DNA from: Carettochelys insculpta
Lineage: Eukaryota > Chordata > Testudines > Carettochelyidae
Direction: 5' to 3'
Assembly: GCF_033958435.1 (NCBI RefSeq)
Contig: NC_134138.1
Location: forward strand, 208,391,298-208,455,297
Length of the DNA: 64,000 nucleotides
Shown here piece after piece: positions 9,364 through 22,961 of this stretch. A program made the position numbers and the translations under genes. Numbering within the stretch: the first letter of the stretch is position 1; each line of letters begins with the position of its first letter. Under the pieces are notes generated by a model that had not been told where the DNA came from, made no database searches, and saw only the letters and a program-made list of their open reading frames with translations.

Positions 9364-12270
9364 CACCCAGCTGGCAAGTTTTTCTCCTGGGTGGCAGTCA
9401 GTGGAATTCAAAAGGCGGCGGCGCGCCTCACGCCAGCGTACTGCTGGCCTTTTCCCCTTTTCTTTCTGAAAATGGCCACGCTGGAAGAAAACAGCACGGG
9501 GAGAGCCACGCAAGAGCAGGCAGCAAAGAATGCAGCCCAAACGGACACTCGAGCGCATGCAAACGGGGGAGTTTGAGAAGGAGAGCCCCCCTGCTGAACG
9601 AACCAGGCGTGAGTAAGTTCCTTTGGGGTGAGTGACTTGGCTTGACTGTTGCTCTGCATTTGTCTTCTCTTTCAGGTGATTTCACTGACTGTGTCCGTTG
9701 GGATTCTGAGCCTGGGACGTCTTTGAGGCATTGTTGCTTTCCTGAGCCTCGTTGGAATCAGCCTGGGGATCAGCCCTCTGTGATGTTCTTGGATTTGACA
9801 ACGACTAGCAGAACCATTGCTGTAACCACGGTCCAAAGCTTCGACCTAACGCTGTGCCAAGTGGGCCAGATGAGGGGTCTCATGAGAGCTGGTCATTCAC
9901 GGAATGTCTTGTTGCTGCTGCTGCTGCTAGATCTGTATCATTTGTGGATGTGAAGTTGTCAGGGGCGGCCCTGTGCTTGGAGTTGAAGTTGGTTCCGGGA
10001 GACCACTTGAAGAGGCGTGGCGACCTCGTCGTCAGCTGAAGCTGCGCTTAACAGGCAAAGGGCCTCATCAGACTGCAATCCCCATCTGAAGCAACAGCCT
10101 GGGAGACTGCCAGAAGCGGAATGGCTCCCTCCTCCGCCGTAGAAAGGAAGAAGGACCACGCAGAGGCGACCCACTCGTGTGCTTCTCCATTTTGAACGTG
10201 CTCCCAGACAGGAAGAAAGCATGGATTTCCCTTCACGTGAGCAAGGCTACCAAGTGCAATTTGCACGCACATTACGCATTAGGAACCATGCAATTTGTTG
10301 TCACTTGTTTGAAGAGATTGTCCAAAGTAAGGCCTTGTTTTGGCTTTGCAAGGTTTGCAGGGTTGGCCTTTAAGTCCCAAGGGGCTCAGAAACAAAAAAA
10401 ATACCCCAACGTTGGAATAAAGGACCTCATTTCCCAAAGGTAACTAGGATTTCAGGCCTTAGACACCTGACAAGGGTGGTCGGTCCTGCCAAGAGGGCAA
10501 GGAACTGGACCCGATGCCCTCTGGAGGTCCCTTCCAGTTCTAGTGTTCCATGCTTGTAGGCTAAGGGGACCCTGACCCTCCTCCATTTTGCCTGCGCTCT
10601 CCCGTCTCGAACCCAGCTCATCGCTTCAGGAGCGCATCTGCTACGCAAACGCAGCCCGGAAGGGCTGCTGACCCACGCGAAGAGAGGACGTACTGCAAAG
10701 ACTTTTCAGATGGCAGCTTAGTCCCCCGGCTGCAGCCTGCATCAAGAGCTTTCTGAGCGATCCGGGGCGGGCAGGGAGGAGGAGGTGGCTCTGTCCAGGG
10801 AGGCCACTGGCAGCTAGTCACTTCTGGCAGCAGGCAGCGCTCCACCCCTAACGTGCTCCTTCTAAACGTTCAAAGAGCGCTAGTTGAAAAGAGCCCAGAA
10901 CAGGGCAAGAGATGAGAAGAGGCAGAACTAGCATGGCCAAAAAGGACTCATCCAGCAATGCTACTGCGAAGGGGAAGGCAAGAAGAAATGTCAGCTCAAG
11001 CAAGCGACACGTCTTGGGCCCTAAACACGCAGCCCAACTTGTCCCAGGCATCCCCGAAAAGCCTCTCTCCACCAGGAGAGAAAGACAAGCCGCGCCAAAG
11101 CTCGGCCCATCCTGGTCCCAAACCTTGTTGGTCCGATTTTCAGTGTCTCACACCTGGTAGGAACCCCCAGGGTAGAAAGCAATCCAGAAAGCAGAGACGG
11201 GAAAAGCGCAGCAGGAGAAGGCCGCAAAAGCAGGGGTTGGAACTAGCACCGGTGATGAAAAACAAGCAGTTTGTGGAAATTCCAACAATGCCCCTGGGGG
11301 AGCCCGAAAGATGGAGTCCAACTTCTCTGCGCTCCCCCCCAGAAAATCCCCTCCCCACCAGGAAAGACAGAAAGGCCATCTGGATGGAATCCAGGCCCCT
11401 CCTGGTCCCAGACGCAGCGAGGAACAAACCGTTTCCTTTTCCAGCGTGGCCAGCCGTTTAACGGCAGCACGAGGCCGCTGAGCTACTGTGAGGGAGAAGT
11501 GCCGTCGGTGCTGAAGACGCTCTCGACAGCGGCTCTACGGCATGGATCCAGCGATGGGTTTCCCGCGAGACCGCAGGTTAGCTGGAAAGAATCTTCTCTG
11601 ACCGACTGTGGCACTCGCCAGGGCGTAGCGTGAAGCCCCGAGGGCTGCCGAGTAAAGTACCGATCCTCCAGAAAGCGGTCCCTCTTTTCAAACGGTTCCC
11701 CGGCCTGACAGGGCCCGGCATCCCCTGCTGCGGGGCACGTGCCGCCCGGGCATTTCCCAGGAAAGAGGCTCCAGCGCACGTCTCGGTAGGCAGAGGGCAC
11801 CCGTGCCATTTGCAATCACTTGAAGGCTCCCGTCAGTTGCTCGTCCTGGGGCCAGTTGTGGATGTTTCGAAGAAGCTCCCGGCAATTGGGCCGCAACCCA
11901 AGGGACAAGGGCTCGGCACGCACCGAGCCGAAGGGCGGCCTCGTCGGCCTCTCCTGCTGTGGGGTTGTGGCCCAAAGCATCTTGCCATCACCTCCGTAAG
12001 AGGTCAGCCAAGGGCCTGTTTTGCTTGAGGGAGGCGGGGGTCCTCCGAATGTGCCCTGTTCCCCCGCAGCATGTGCTGCACCCAGTGGGGTGGAAAATCC
12101 CACAGCCTGTAGCAAAGAGTCTCCTGTGGATTTTCTCATTGCTGTGCCCTTCCCTCCCCGCCGGCCAATTGGGCACACCAGGGCAGCCCGCCTTTTGGGG
12201 CGGGAAGAGAAGAGAAGAGAAGAGGCACCACCTCCAAAGGACCGCTGGCCTTCACGGGAGCGCCCACGCC

Positions 12271-12353
12271 TGTCAGGGGTGGGATTCGAACCCACGCCTC
12301 CAGGAGAGACTGCGACCTGAACGCAGCGCCTTGGACCGCTCGGCCACCCTGAC
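12271..12353 (-). tRNA. tRNA-Leu-CAG: tRNA-Leu(CAG), unit 4
   Basis: Identical by eye to the unit 2 CAG gene; intact boxes and stems, no proximal T4. Confidence 0.94.
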
Positions 12354-12495
12354 GGCCGGCTGGGCTCCTCCCTCAGCTACCTGTGGGCAGAGAGGCAGCA
12401 CTCCGGCCCACTGGGAGTCAGGGCCGCTGCTGCCAACAAAAGCTCCAGGCCTGGCTGCCAAGAGGAGACGGTGGTCCCTGAAAAAGTCAGCCGCC

Positions 12496-12578
12496 TGCCA
12501 GGGGTGGGATTCGAACCCACGCCTCCAGGGGAGACTGCGACCTTAACGCAGCGCCTTAGACCGCTCGGCCACCCTGAC
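12496..12578 (-). tRNA. tRNA-Leu-AAG: tRNA-Leu(AAG), unit 4
   Basis: Identical by eye to the unit 2 AAG gene, including the type B flank. Confidence 0.94.
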
Positions 12579-12791
12579 GGCCAGAAGGGCCCCTCCCCTT
12601 CTTTTCTGCCCGCCGCTGGCGGTGGCAGGGGGACATGGCCCCCGCCAGCAGGTGGCCTGCTTTCCCAACCAGGCCCCGGGGGGCGGGAAAACTCCTGCCA
12701 GCAGATCAACAGGAAACCCCTGAAACCAACTGACGCAAAAGAGCAGGGAGCCTCCCTGCCCCCGAGCAACAAAAGCCCGACAGCCCACTTT

Positions 12792-12855
12792 CAGGAGTGG
12801 CATTGGGAAGCCACACCTCCCCACAAGGCAGCGCTCTGGACCACTCATTCAGCCC
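12792..12855 (-). pseudogene. tRNA-Leu relic, unit 4
   Basis: Same decayed copy as 2321-2384. Confidence 0.75.
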
Positions 12856-15757
12856 CACCCAGCTGGCAAGTTTTTCTCCTGGGTGGCAGTCAGTGGAATT
12901 CAAAAGGCGGCGGCGCGCCTCACGCCAGCGTACTGCTGGCCTTTTCCCCTTTTCTTTCTGAAAATGGCCACGCTGGAAGAAAACAGCACGGGGAGAGCCA
13001 CGCAAGAGCAGGCAGCAAAGAATGCAGCCCAAACGGACACTCGAGCGCATGCAAACGGGGGAGTTTGAGAAGGAGAGCCCCCCTGCTGAACGAACCAGGC
13101 GTGAGTAAGTTCCTTTGGGGTGAGTGACTTGGCTTGACTGTTGCTCTGCATTTGTCTTCTCTTTCAGGTGATTTCACTGACTGTGTCCGTTGGGATTCTG
13201 AGCCTGGGACGTCTTTGAGGCATTGTTGCTTTCCTGAGCCTCGTTGGAATCAGCCTGGGGATCAGCCCTCTGTGATGTTCTTGGATTTGACAACGACTAG
13301 CAGAACCATTGCTGTAACCACGGTCCAAAGCTTCGACCTAACGCTGTGCCAAGTGGGCCAGATGAGGGGTCTCATGAGAGCTGGTCATTCACGGAATGTC
13401 TTGTTGCTGCTGCTGCTGCTAGATCTGTATCATTTGTGGATGTGAAGTTGTCAGGGGCGGCCCTGTGCTTGGAGTTGAAGTTGGTTCCGGGAGACCACTT
13501 GAAGAGGCGTGGCGACCTCGTCGTCAGCTGAAGCTGCGCTTAACAGGCAAAGGGCCTCATCAGACTGCAATCCCCATCTGAAGCAACAGCCTGGGAGACT
13601 GCCAGAAGCGGAATGGCTCCCTCCTCCGCCGTAGAAAGGAAGAAGGACCACGCAGAGGCGACCCACTCGTGTGCTTCTCCATTTTGAACGTGCTCCCAGA
13701 CAGGAAGAAAGCATGGATTTCCCTTCACGTGAGCAAGGCTACCAAGTGCAATTTGCACGCACATTACGCATTAGGAACCATGCAATTTGTTGTCACTTGT
13801 TTGAAGAGATTGTCCAAAGTAAGGCCTTGTTTTGGCTTTGCAAGGTTTGCAGGGTTGGCCTTTAAGTCCCAAGGGGCTCAGAAACAAAAAAAATACCCCA
13901 ACGTTGGAATAAAGGACCTCATTTCCCAAAGGTAACTAGGATTTCAGGCCTTAGACACCTGACAAGGGTGGTCGGTCCTGCCAAGAGGGCAAGGAACTGG
14001 ACCCGATGCCCTCTGGAGGTCCCTTCCAGTTCTAGTGTTCCATGCTTGTAGGCTAAGGGGACCCTGACCCTCCTCCATTTTGCCTGCGCTCTCCCGTCTC
14101 GAACCCAGCTCATCGCTTCAGGAGCGCATCTGCTACGCAAACGCAGCCCGGAAGGGCTGCTGACCCACGCGAAGAGAGGACGTACTGCAAAGACTTTTCA
14201 GATGGCAGCTTAGTCCCCCGGCTGCAGCCTGCATCAAGAGCTTTCTGAGCGATCCGGGGCGGGCAGGGAGGAGGAGGTGGCTCTGTCCAGGGAGGCCACT
14301 GGCAGCTAGTCACTTCTGGCAGCAGGCAGCGCTCCACCCCTAACGTGCTCCTTCTAAACGTTCAAAGAGCGCTAGTTGAAAAGAGCCCAGAACAGGGCAA
14401 GAGATGAGAAGAGGCAGAACTAGCATGGCCAAAAAGGACTCATCCAGCAATGCTACTGCGAAGGGGAAGGCAAGAAGAAATGTCAGCTCAAGCAAGCGAC
14501 ACGTCTTGGGCCCTAAACACGCAGCCCAACTTGTCCCAGGCATCCCCGAAAAGCCTCTCTCCACCAGGAGAGAAAGACAAGCCGCGCCAAAGCTCGGCCC
14601 ATCCTGGTCCCAAACCTTGTTGGTCCGATTTTCAGTGTCTCACACCTGGTAGGAACCCCCAGGGTAGAAAGCAATCCAGAAAGCAGAGACGGGAAAAGCG
14701 CAGCAGGAGAAGGCCGCAAAAGCAGGGGTTGGAACTAGCACCGGTGATGAAAAACAAGCAGTTTGTGGAAATTCCAACAATGCCCCTGGGGGAGCCCGAA
14801 AGATGGAGTCCAACTTCTCTGCGCTCCCCCCCAGAAAATCCCCTCCCCACCAGGAAAGACAGAAAGGCCATCTGGATGGAATCCAGGCCCCTCCTGGTCC
14901 CAGACGCAGCGAGGAACAAACCGTTTCCTTTTCCAGCGTGGCCAGCCGTTTAACGGCAGCACGAGGCCGCTGAGCTACTGTGAGGGAGAAGTGCCGTCGG
15001 TGCTGAAGACGCTCTCGACAGCGGCTCTACGGCATGGATCCAGCGATGGGTTTCCCGCGAGACCGCAGGTTAGCTGGAAAGAATCTTCTCTGACCGACTG
15101 TGGCACTCGCCAGGGCGTAGCGTGAAGCCCCGAGGGCTGCCGAGTAAAGTACCGATCCTCCAGAAAGCGGTCCCTCTTTTCAAACGGTTCCCCGGCCTGA
15201 CAGGGCCCGGCATCCCCTGCTGCGGGGCACGTGCCGCCCGGGCATTTCCCAGGAAAGAGGCTCCAGCGCACGTCTCGGTAGGCAGAGGGCACCCGTGCCA
15301 TTTGCAATCACTTGAAGGCTCCCGTCAGTTGCTCGTCCTGGGGCCAGTTGTGGATGTTTCGAAGAAGCTCCCGGCAATTGGGCCGCAACCCAAGGGACAA
15401 GGGCTCGGCACGCACCGAGCCGAAGGGCGGCCTCGTCGGCCTCTCCTGCTGTGGGGTTGTGGCCCAAAGCATCTTGCCATCACCTCCGTAAGAGGTCAGC
15501 CAAGGGCCTGTTTTGCTTGAGGGAGGCGGGGGTCCTCCGAATGTGCCCTGTTCCCCCGCAGCATGTGCTGCACCCAGTGGGGTGGAAAATCCCACAGCCT
15601 GTAGCAAAGAGTCTCCTGTGGATTTTCTCATTGCTGTGCCCTTCCCTCCCCGCCGGCCAATTGGGCACACCAGGGCAGCCCGCCTTTTGGGGCGGGAAGA
15701 GAAGAGAAGAGGCACCACCTCCAAAGGACCGCTGGCCTTCACGGGAGCGCCCACGCC

Positions 15758-15840
15758 TGTCAGGGGTGGGATTCGAACCCACGCCTCCAGGAGAGACTGC
15801 GACCTGAACGCAGCGCCTTGGACCGCTCGGCCACCCTGAC
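15758..15840 (-). tRNA. tRNA-Leu-CAG: tRNA-Leu(CAG), unit 5
   Basis: Intact CAG gene, identical by eye to units 2-4. Confidence 0.94.
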
Positions 15841-15982
15841 GGCCGGCTGGGCTCCTCCCTCAGCTACCTGTGGGCAGAGAGGCAGCACTCCGGCCCACTG
15901 GGAGTCAGGGCCGCTGCTGCCAACAAAAGCTCCAGGCCTGGCTGCCAAGAGGAGACGGTGGTCCCTGAAAAAGTCAGCCGCC

Positions 15983-16065
15983 TGCCAGGGGTGGGATTCG
16001 AACCCACGCCTCCAGGGGAGACTGCGACCTTAACGCAGCGCCTTAGACCGCTCGGCCACCCTGAC
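15983..16065 (-). tRNA. tRNA-Leu-AAG: tRNA-Leu(AAG), unit 5
   Basis: Intact AAG gene with the type A flank, as in unit 3. Confidence 0.94.
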
Positions 16066-16278
16066 GACCAGAAGGGCCCCTCCCCTTCTTTTCTGCCCGC
16101 CGCTGGCGGTGGCAGGGGGACATGGCCCCCGCCAGCAGGTGGCCTGCTTTCCCAACCAGGCCCCGGGGGGCGGGAAAACTCCTGCCAGCAGATCAACAGG
16201 AAACCCCTGAAACCAACTGACGCAAAAGAGCAGGGAGCCTCCCTGCCCCCGAGCAACAAAAGCCCGACAGCCCACTTT

Positions 16279-16342
16279 CAGGAGTGGCATTGGGAAGCCA
16301 CACCTCCCCACAAGGCAGCGCTCTGGACCACTCATTCAGCCC
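16279..16342 (-). pseudogene. tRNA-Leu relic, unit 5
   Basis: Same decayed copy as 2321-2384. Confidence 0.75.
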
Positions 16343-19249
16343 CACCCAGCTGGCAAGTTTTTCTCCTGGGTGGCAGTCAGTGGAATTCAAAAGGCGGCGG
16401 CGCGCCTCACGCCAGCGTACTGCTGGCCTTTTCCCCTTTTCTTTCTGAAAATGGCCACGCTGGAAGAAAACAGCACGGGGAGAGCCACGCAAGAGCAGGC
16501 AGCAAAGAATGCAGCCCAAACGGACACTCGAGCGCATGCAAACGGGGGAGTTTGAGAAGGAGAGCCCCCCTGCTGAACGAACCAGGCGTGAGTAAGTTCC
16601 TTTGGGGTGAGTGACTTGGCTTGACTGTTGCTCTGCATTTGTCTTCTCTTTCAGGTGATTTCACTGACTGTGTCCGTTGGGATTCTGAGCCTGGGACGTC
16701 TTTGAGGCATTGTTGCTTTCCTGAGCCTCGTTGGAATCAGCCTGGGGATCAGCCCTCTGTGATGTTCTTGGATTTGACAACGACTAGCAGAACCATTGCT
16801 GTAACCACGGTCCAAAGCTTCGACCTAACGCTGTGCCAAGTGGGCCAGATGAGGGGTCTCATGAGAGCTGGTCATTCACGGAATGTCTTGTTGCTGCTGC
16901 TGCTGCTAGATCTGTATCATTTGTGGATGTGAAGTTGTCAGGGGCGGCCCTGTGCTTGGAGTTGAAGTTGGTTCCGGGAGACCACTTGAAGAGGCGTGGC
17001 GACCTCGTCGTCAGCTGAAGCTGCGCTTAACAGGCAAAGGGCCTCATCAGACTGCAATCCCCATCTGAAGCAACAGCCTGGGAGACTGCCAGAAGCGGAA
17101 TGGCTCCCTCCTCCGCCGTAGAAAGGAAGAAGGACCACGCAGAGGCGACCCACTCGTGTGCTTCTCCATTTTGAACGTGCTCCCAGACAGGAAGAAAGCA
17201 TGGATTTCCCTTCACGTGAGCAAGGCTACCAAGTGCAATTTGCACGCACATTACGCATTAGGAACCATGCAATTTGTTGTCACTTGTTTGAAGAGATTGT
17301 CCAAAGTAAGGCCTTGTTTTGGCTTTGCAAGGTTTGCAGGGTTGGCCTTTAAGTCCCAAGGGGCTCAGAAACAAAAAAAATACCCCAACGTTGGAATAAA
17401 GGACCTCATTTCCCAAAGGTAACTAGGATTTCAGGCCTTAGACACCTGACAAGGGTGGTCGGTCCTGCCAAGAGGGCAAGGAACTGGACCCGATGCCCTC
17501 TGGAGGTCCCTTCCAGTTCTAGTGTTCCATGCTTGTAGGCTAAGGGGACCCTGACCCTCCTCCATTTTGCCTGCGCTCTCCCGTCTCGAACCCAGCTCAT
17601 CGCTTCAGGAGCGCATCTGCTACGCAAACGCAGCCCGGAAGGGCTGCTGACCCACGCGAAGAGAGGACGTACTGCAAAGACTTTTCAGATGGCAGCTTAG
17701 TCCCCCGGCTGCAGCCTGCATCAAGAGCTTTCTGAGCGATCCGGGGCGGGCAGGGAGGAGGAGGTGGCTCTGTCCAGGGAGGCCACTGGCAGCTAGTCAC
17801 TTCTGGCAGCAGGCAGCGCTCCACCCCTAACGTGCTCCTTCTAAACGTTCAAAGAGCGCTAGTTGAAAAGAGCCCAGAACAGGGCAAGAGATGAGAAGAG
17901 GCAGAACTAGCATGGCCAAAAAGGACTCATCCAGCAATGCTACTGCGAAGGGGAAGGCAAGAAGAAATGTCAGCTCAAGCAAGCGACACGTCTTGGGCCC
18001 TAAACACGCAGCCCAACTTGTCCCAGGCATCCCCGAAAAGCCTCTCTCCACCAGGAGAGAAAGACAAGCCGCGCCAAAGCTCGGCCCATCCTGGTCCCAA
18101 ACCTTGTTGGTCCGATTTTCAGTGTCTCACACCTGGTAGGAACCCCCAGGGTAGAAAGCAATCCAGAAAGCAGAGACGGGAAAAGCGCAGCAGGAGAAGG
18201 CCGCAAAAGCAGGGGTTGGAACTAGCACCGGTGATGAAAAACAAGCAGTTTGTGGAAATTCCAACAATGCCCCTGGGGGAGCCCGAAAGATGGAGTCCAA
18301 CTTCTCTGCGCTCCCCCCCAGAAAATCCCCTCCCCACCAGGAAAGACAGAAAGGCCATCTGGATGGAATCCAGGCCCCTCCTGGTCCCAGACGCAGCGAG
18401 GAACAAACCGTTTCCTTTTCCAGCGTGGCCAGCCGTTTAACGGCAGCACGAGGCCGCTGAGCTACTGTGAGGGAGAAGTGCCGTCGGTGCTGAAGACGCT
18501 CTCGACAGCGGCTCTACGGCATGGATCCAGCGATGGGTTTCCCGCGAGACCGCAGGTTAGCTGGAAAGAATCTTCTCTGACCGACTGTGGCACTCGCCAG
18601 GGCGTAGCGTGAAGCCCCGAGGGCTGCCGAGTAAAGTACCGATCCTCCAGAAAGCGGTCCCTCTTTTCAAACGGTTCCCCGGCCTGACAGGGCCCGGCAT
18701 CCCCTGCTGCGGGGCACGTGCCGCCCGGGCATTTCCCAGGAAAGAGGCTCCAGCGCACGTCTCGGTAGGCAGAGGGCACCCGTGCCATTTGCAATCACTT
18801 GAAGGCTCCCGTCAGTTGCTCGTCCTGGGGCCAGTTGTGGATGTTTCGAAGAAGCTCCCGGCAATTGGGCCGCAACCCAAGGGACAAGGGCTCGGCACGC
18901 ACCGAGCCGAAGGGCGGCCTCGTCGGCCTCTCCTGCTGTGGGGTTGTGGCCCAAAGCATCTTGCCATCACCTCCGTAAGAGGTCAGCCAAGGGCCTGTTT
19001 TGCTTGAGGGAGGCGGGGGTCCTCCGAATGTGCCCTGTTCCCCCGCAGCATGTGCTGCACCCAGTGGGGTGGAAAATCCCACAGCCTGTAGCAAAGAGTC
19101 TCCTGTGGATTTTCTCATTGCTGTGCCCTTCCCTCCCCGCCGGCCAATTGGGCACACCAGGGCAGCCCGCCTTTTGGGGCGGGAAGAGAAGAGAAGAGAA
19201 GAGGCACCACCTCCAAAGGACCGCTGGCCTTCACGGGAGCGCCCACGCC

Positions 19250-19332
19250 TGTCAGGGGTGGGATTCGAACCCACGCCTCCAGGAGAGACTGCGACCTGAA
19301 CGCAGCGCCTTGGACCGCTCGGCCACCCTGAC
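19250..19332 (-). tRNA. tRNA-Leu-CAG: tRNA-Leu(CAG), unit 6
   Basis: Intact CAG gene lying between the two markers that bracket the unit 6 recombination point. Confidence 0.94.
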
Positions 19333-19474
19333 GGCCGGCTGGGCTCCTCCCTCAGCTACCTGTGGGCAGAGAGGCAGCACTCCGGCCCACTGGGAGTCAG
19401 GGCCGCTGCTGCCAACAAAAGCTCCAGGCCTGGCTGCCAAGAGGAGACGGTGGTCCCTGAAAAAGTCAGCCGCC

Positions 19475-19557
19475 TGCCAGGGGTGGGATTCGAACCCACG
19501 CCTCCAGGGGAGACTGCGACCTTAACGCAGCGCCTTAGACCGCTCGGCCACCCTGAC
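19475..19557 (-). tRNA. tRNA-Leu-AAG: tRNA-Leu(AAG), unit 6
   Basis: Intact AAG gene with a type A flank (-2 at 19559), although the unit carries the type B pentamer. Confidence 0.94.
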
Positions 19558-19770
19558 GACCAGAAGGGCCCCTCCCCTTCTTTTCTGCCCGCCGCTGGCG
19601 GTGGCAGGGGGACATGGCCCCCGCCAGCAGGTGGCCTGCTTTCCCAACCAGGCCCCGGGGGGCGGGAAAACTCCTGCCAGCAGATCAACAGGAAACCCCT
19701 GAAACCAACTGACGCAAAAGAGCAGGGAGCCTCCCTGCCCCCGAGCAACAAAAGCCCGACAGCCCACTTT

Positions 19771-19834
19771 CAGGAGTGGCATTGGGAAGCCACACCTCCC
19801 CACAAGGCAGCGCTCTGGACCACTCATTCAGCCC
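19771..19834 (-). pseudogene. tRNA-Leu relic, unit 6
   Basis: Same decayed copy as 2321-2384. Confidence 0.75.
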
Positions 19835-22736
19835 CACCCAGCTGGCAAGTTTTTCTCCTGGGTGGCAGTCAGTGGAATTCAAAAGGCGGCGGCGCGCCTC
19901 ACGCCAGCGTACTGCTGGCCTTTTCCCCTTTTCTTTCTGAAAATGGCCACGCTGGAAGAAAACAGCACGGGGAGAGCCACGCAAGAGCAGGCAGCAAAGA
20001 ATGCAGCCCAAACGGACACTCGAGCGCATGCAAACGGGGGAGTTTGAGAAGGAGAGCCCCCCTGCTGAACGAACCAGGCGTGAGTAAGTTCCTTTGGGGT
20101 GAGTGACTTGGCTTGACTGTTGCTCTGCATTTGTCTTCTCTTTCAGGTGATTTCACTGACTGTGTCCGTTGGGATTCTGAGCCTGGGACGTCTTTGAGGC
20201 ATTGTTGCTTTCCTGAGCCTCGTTGGAATCAGCCTGGGGATCAGCCCTCTGTGATGTTCTTGGATTTGACAACGACTAGCAGAACCATTGCTGTAACCAC
20301 GGTCCAAAGCTTCGACCTAACGCTGTGCCAAGTGGGCCAGATGAGGGGTCTCATGAGAGCTGGTCATTCACGGAATGTCTTGTTGCTGCTGCTGCTGCTA
20401 GATCTGTATCATTTGTGGATGTGAAGTTGTCAGGGGCGGCCCTGTGCTTGGAGTTGAAGTTGGTTCCGGGAGACCACTTGAAGAGGCGTGGCGACCTCGT
20501 CGTCAGCTGAAGCTGCGCTTAACAGGCAAAGGGCCTCATCAGACTGCAATCCCCATCTGAAGCAACAGCCTGGGAGACTGCCAGAAGCGGAATGGCTCCC
20601 TCCTCCGCCGTAGAAAGGAAGAAGGACCACGCAGAGGCGACCCACTCGTGTGCTTCTCCATTTTGAACGTGCTCCCAGACAGGAAGAAAGCATGGATTTC
20701 CCTTCACGTGAGCAAGGCTACCAAGTGCAATTTGCACGCACATTACGCATTAGGAACCATGCAATTTGTTGTCACTTGTTTGAAGAGATTGTCCAAAGTA
20801 AGGCCTTGTTTTGGCTTTGCAAGGTTTGCAGGGTTGGCCTTTAAGTCCCAAGGGGCTCAGAAACAAAAAAAATACCCCAACGTTGGAATAAAGGACCTCA
20901 TTTCCCAAAGGTAACTAGGATTTCAGGCCTTAGACACCTGACAAGGGTGGTCGGTCCTGCCAAGAGGGCAAGGAACTGGACCCGATGCCCTCTGGAGGTC
21001 CCTTCCAGTTCTAGTGTTCCATGCTTGTAGGCTAAGGGGACCCTGACCCTCCTCCATTTTGCCTGCGCTCTCCCGTCTCGAACCCAGCTCATCGCTTCAG
21101 GAGCGCATCTGCTACGCAAACGCAGCCCGGAAGGGCTGCTGACCCACGCGAAGAGAGGACGTACTGCAAAGACTTTTCAGATGGCAGCTTAGTCCCCCGG
21201 CTGCAGCCTGCATCAAGAGCTTTCTGAGCGATCCGGGGCGGGCAGGGAGGAGGAGGTGGCTCTGTCCAGGGAGGCCACTGGCAGCTAGTCACTTCTGGCA
21301 GCAGGCAGCGCTCCACCCCTAACGTGCTCCTTCTAAACGTTCAAAGAGCGCTAGTTGAAAAGAGCCCAGAACAGGGCAAGAGATGAGAAGAGGCAGAACT
21401 AGCATGGCCAAAAAGGACTCATCCAGCAATGCTACTGCGAAGGGGAAGGCAAGAAGAAATGTCAGCTCAAGCAAGCGACACGTCTTGGGCCCTAAACACG
21501 CAGCCCAACTTGTCCCAGGCATCCCCGAAAAGCCTCTCTCCACCAGGAGAGAAAGACAAGCCGCGCCAAAGCTCGGCCCATCCTGGTCCCAAACCTTGTT
21601 GGTCCGATTTTCAGTGTCTCACACCTGGTAGGAACCCCCAGGGTAGAAAGCAATCCAGAAAGCAGAGACGGGAAAAGCGCAGCAGGAGAAGGCCGCAAAA
21701 GCAGGGGTTGGAACTAGCACCGGTGATGAAAAACAAGCAGTTTGTGGAAATTCCAACAATGCCCCTGGGGGAGCCCGAAAGATGGAGTCCAACTTCTCTG
21801 CGCTCCCCCCCAGAAAATCCCCTCCCCACCAGGAAAGACAGAAAGGCCATCTGGATGGAATCCAGGCCCCTCCTGGTCCCAGACGCAGCGAGGAACAAAC
21901 CGTTTCCTTTTCCAGCGTGGCCAGCCGTTTAACGGCAGCACGAGGCCGCTGAGCTACTGTGAGGGAGAAGTGCCGTCGGTGCTGAAGACGCTCTCGACAG
22001 CGGCTCTACGGCATGGATCCAGCGATGGGTTTCCCGCGAGACCGCAGGTTAGCTGGAAAGAATCTTCTCTGACCGACTGTGGCACTCGCCAGGGCGTAGC
22101 GTGAAGCCCCGAGGGCTGCCGAGTAAAGTACCGATCCTCCAGAAAGCGGTCCCTCTTTTCAAACGGTTCCCCGGCCTGACAGGGCCCGGCATCCCCTGCT
22201 GCGGGGCACGTGCCGCCCGGGCATTTCCCAGGAAAGAGGCTCCAGCGCACGTCTCGGTAGGCAGAGGGCACCCGTGCCATTTGCAATCACTTGAAGGCTC
22301 CCGTCAGTTGCTCGTCCTGGGGCCAGTTGTGGATGTTTCGAAGAAGCTCCCGGCAATTGGGCCGCAACCCAAGGGACAAGGGCTCGGCACGCACCGAGCC
22401 GAAGGGCGGCCTCGTCGGCCTCTCCTGCTGTGGGGTTGTGGCCCAAAGCATCTTGCCATCACCTCCGTAAGAGGTCAGCCAAGGGCCTGTTTTGCTTGAG
22501 GGAGGCGGGGGTCCTCCGAATGTGCCCTGTTCCCCCGCAGCATGTGCTGCACCCAGTGGGGTGGAAAATCCCACAGCCTGTAGCAAAGAGTCTCCTGTGG
22601 ATTTTCTCATTGCTGTGCCCTTCCCTCCCCGCCGGCCAATTGGGCACACCAGGGCAGCCCGCCTTTTGGGGCGGGAAGAGAAGAGAAGAGGCACCACCTC
22701 CAAAGGACCGCTGGCCTTCACGGGAGCGCCCACGCC

Positions 22737-22819
22737 TGTCAGGGGTGGGATTCGAACCCACGCCTCCAGGAGAGACTGCGACCTGAACGCAGCGCCTTGG
22801 ACCGCTCGGCCACCCTGAC
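22737..22819 (-). tRNA. tRNA-Leu-CAG: tRNA-Leu(CAG), unit 7
   Basis: Intact CAG gene; the damage in this unit is confined to the AAG gene. Confidence 0.94.
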
Positions 22820-22961
22820 GGCCGGCTGGGCTCCTCCCTCAGCTACCTGTGGGCAGAGAGGCAGCACTCCGGCCCACTGGGAGTCAGGGCCGCTGCTGCC
22901 AACAAAAGCTCCAGGCCTGGCTGCCAAGAGGAGACGGTGGTCCCTGAAAAAGTCAGCCACC

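Larger units (their letters stand above)
6980..10466. repeat. array unit 3 (type A, 3487 bp)
   Basis: Short pentamer run and ctgacgacc beside the AAG gene. It has none of the CpG losses seen in unit 1. Confidence 0.95.
10467..13958. repeat. array unit 4 (type B, 3492 bp)
   Basis: Extra pentamer and ctgacggcc, the same marker pair as unit 2. Confidence 0.95.
13959..17445. repeat. array unit 5 (type A, 3487 bp)
   Basis: Short pentamer run and ctgacgacc, matching unit 3 at every marker I checked. Confidence 0.95.
17446..20937. repeat. array unit 6 (B/A recombinant, 3492 bp)
   Basis: Has the extra pentamer of type B but the ctgacgacc of type A beside the AAG gene. A crossover or conversion endpoint therefore lies between about 19195 and 19559. 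Confidence 0.93.
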
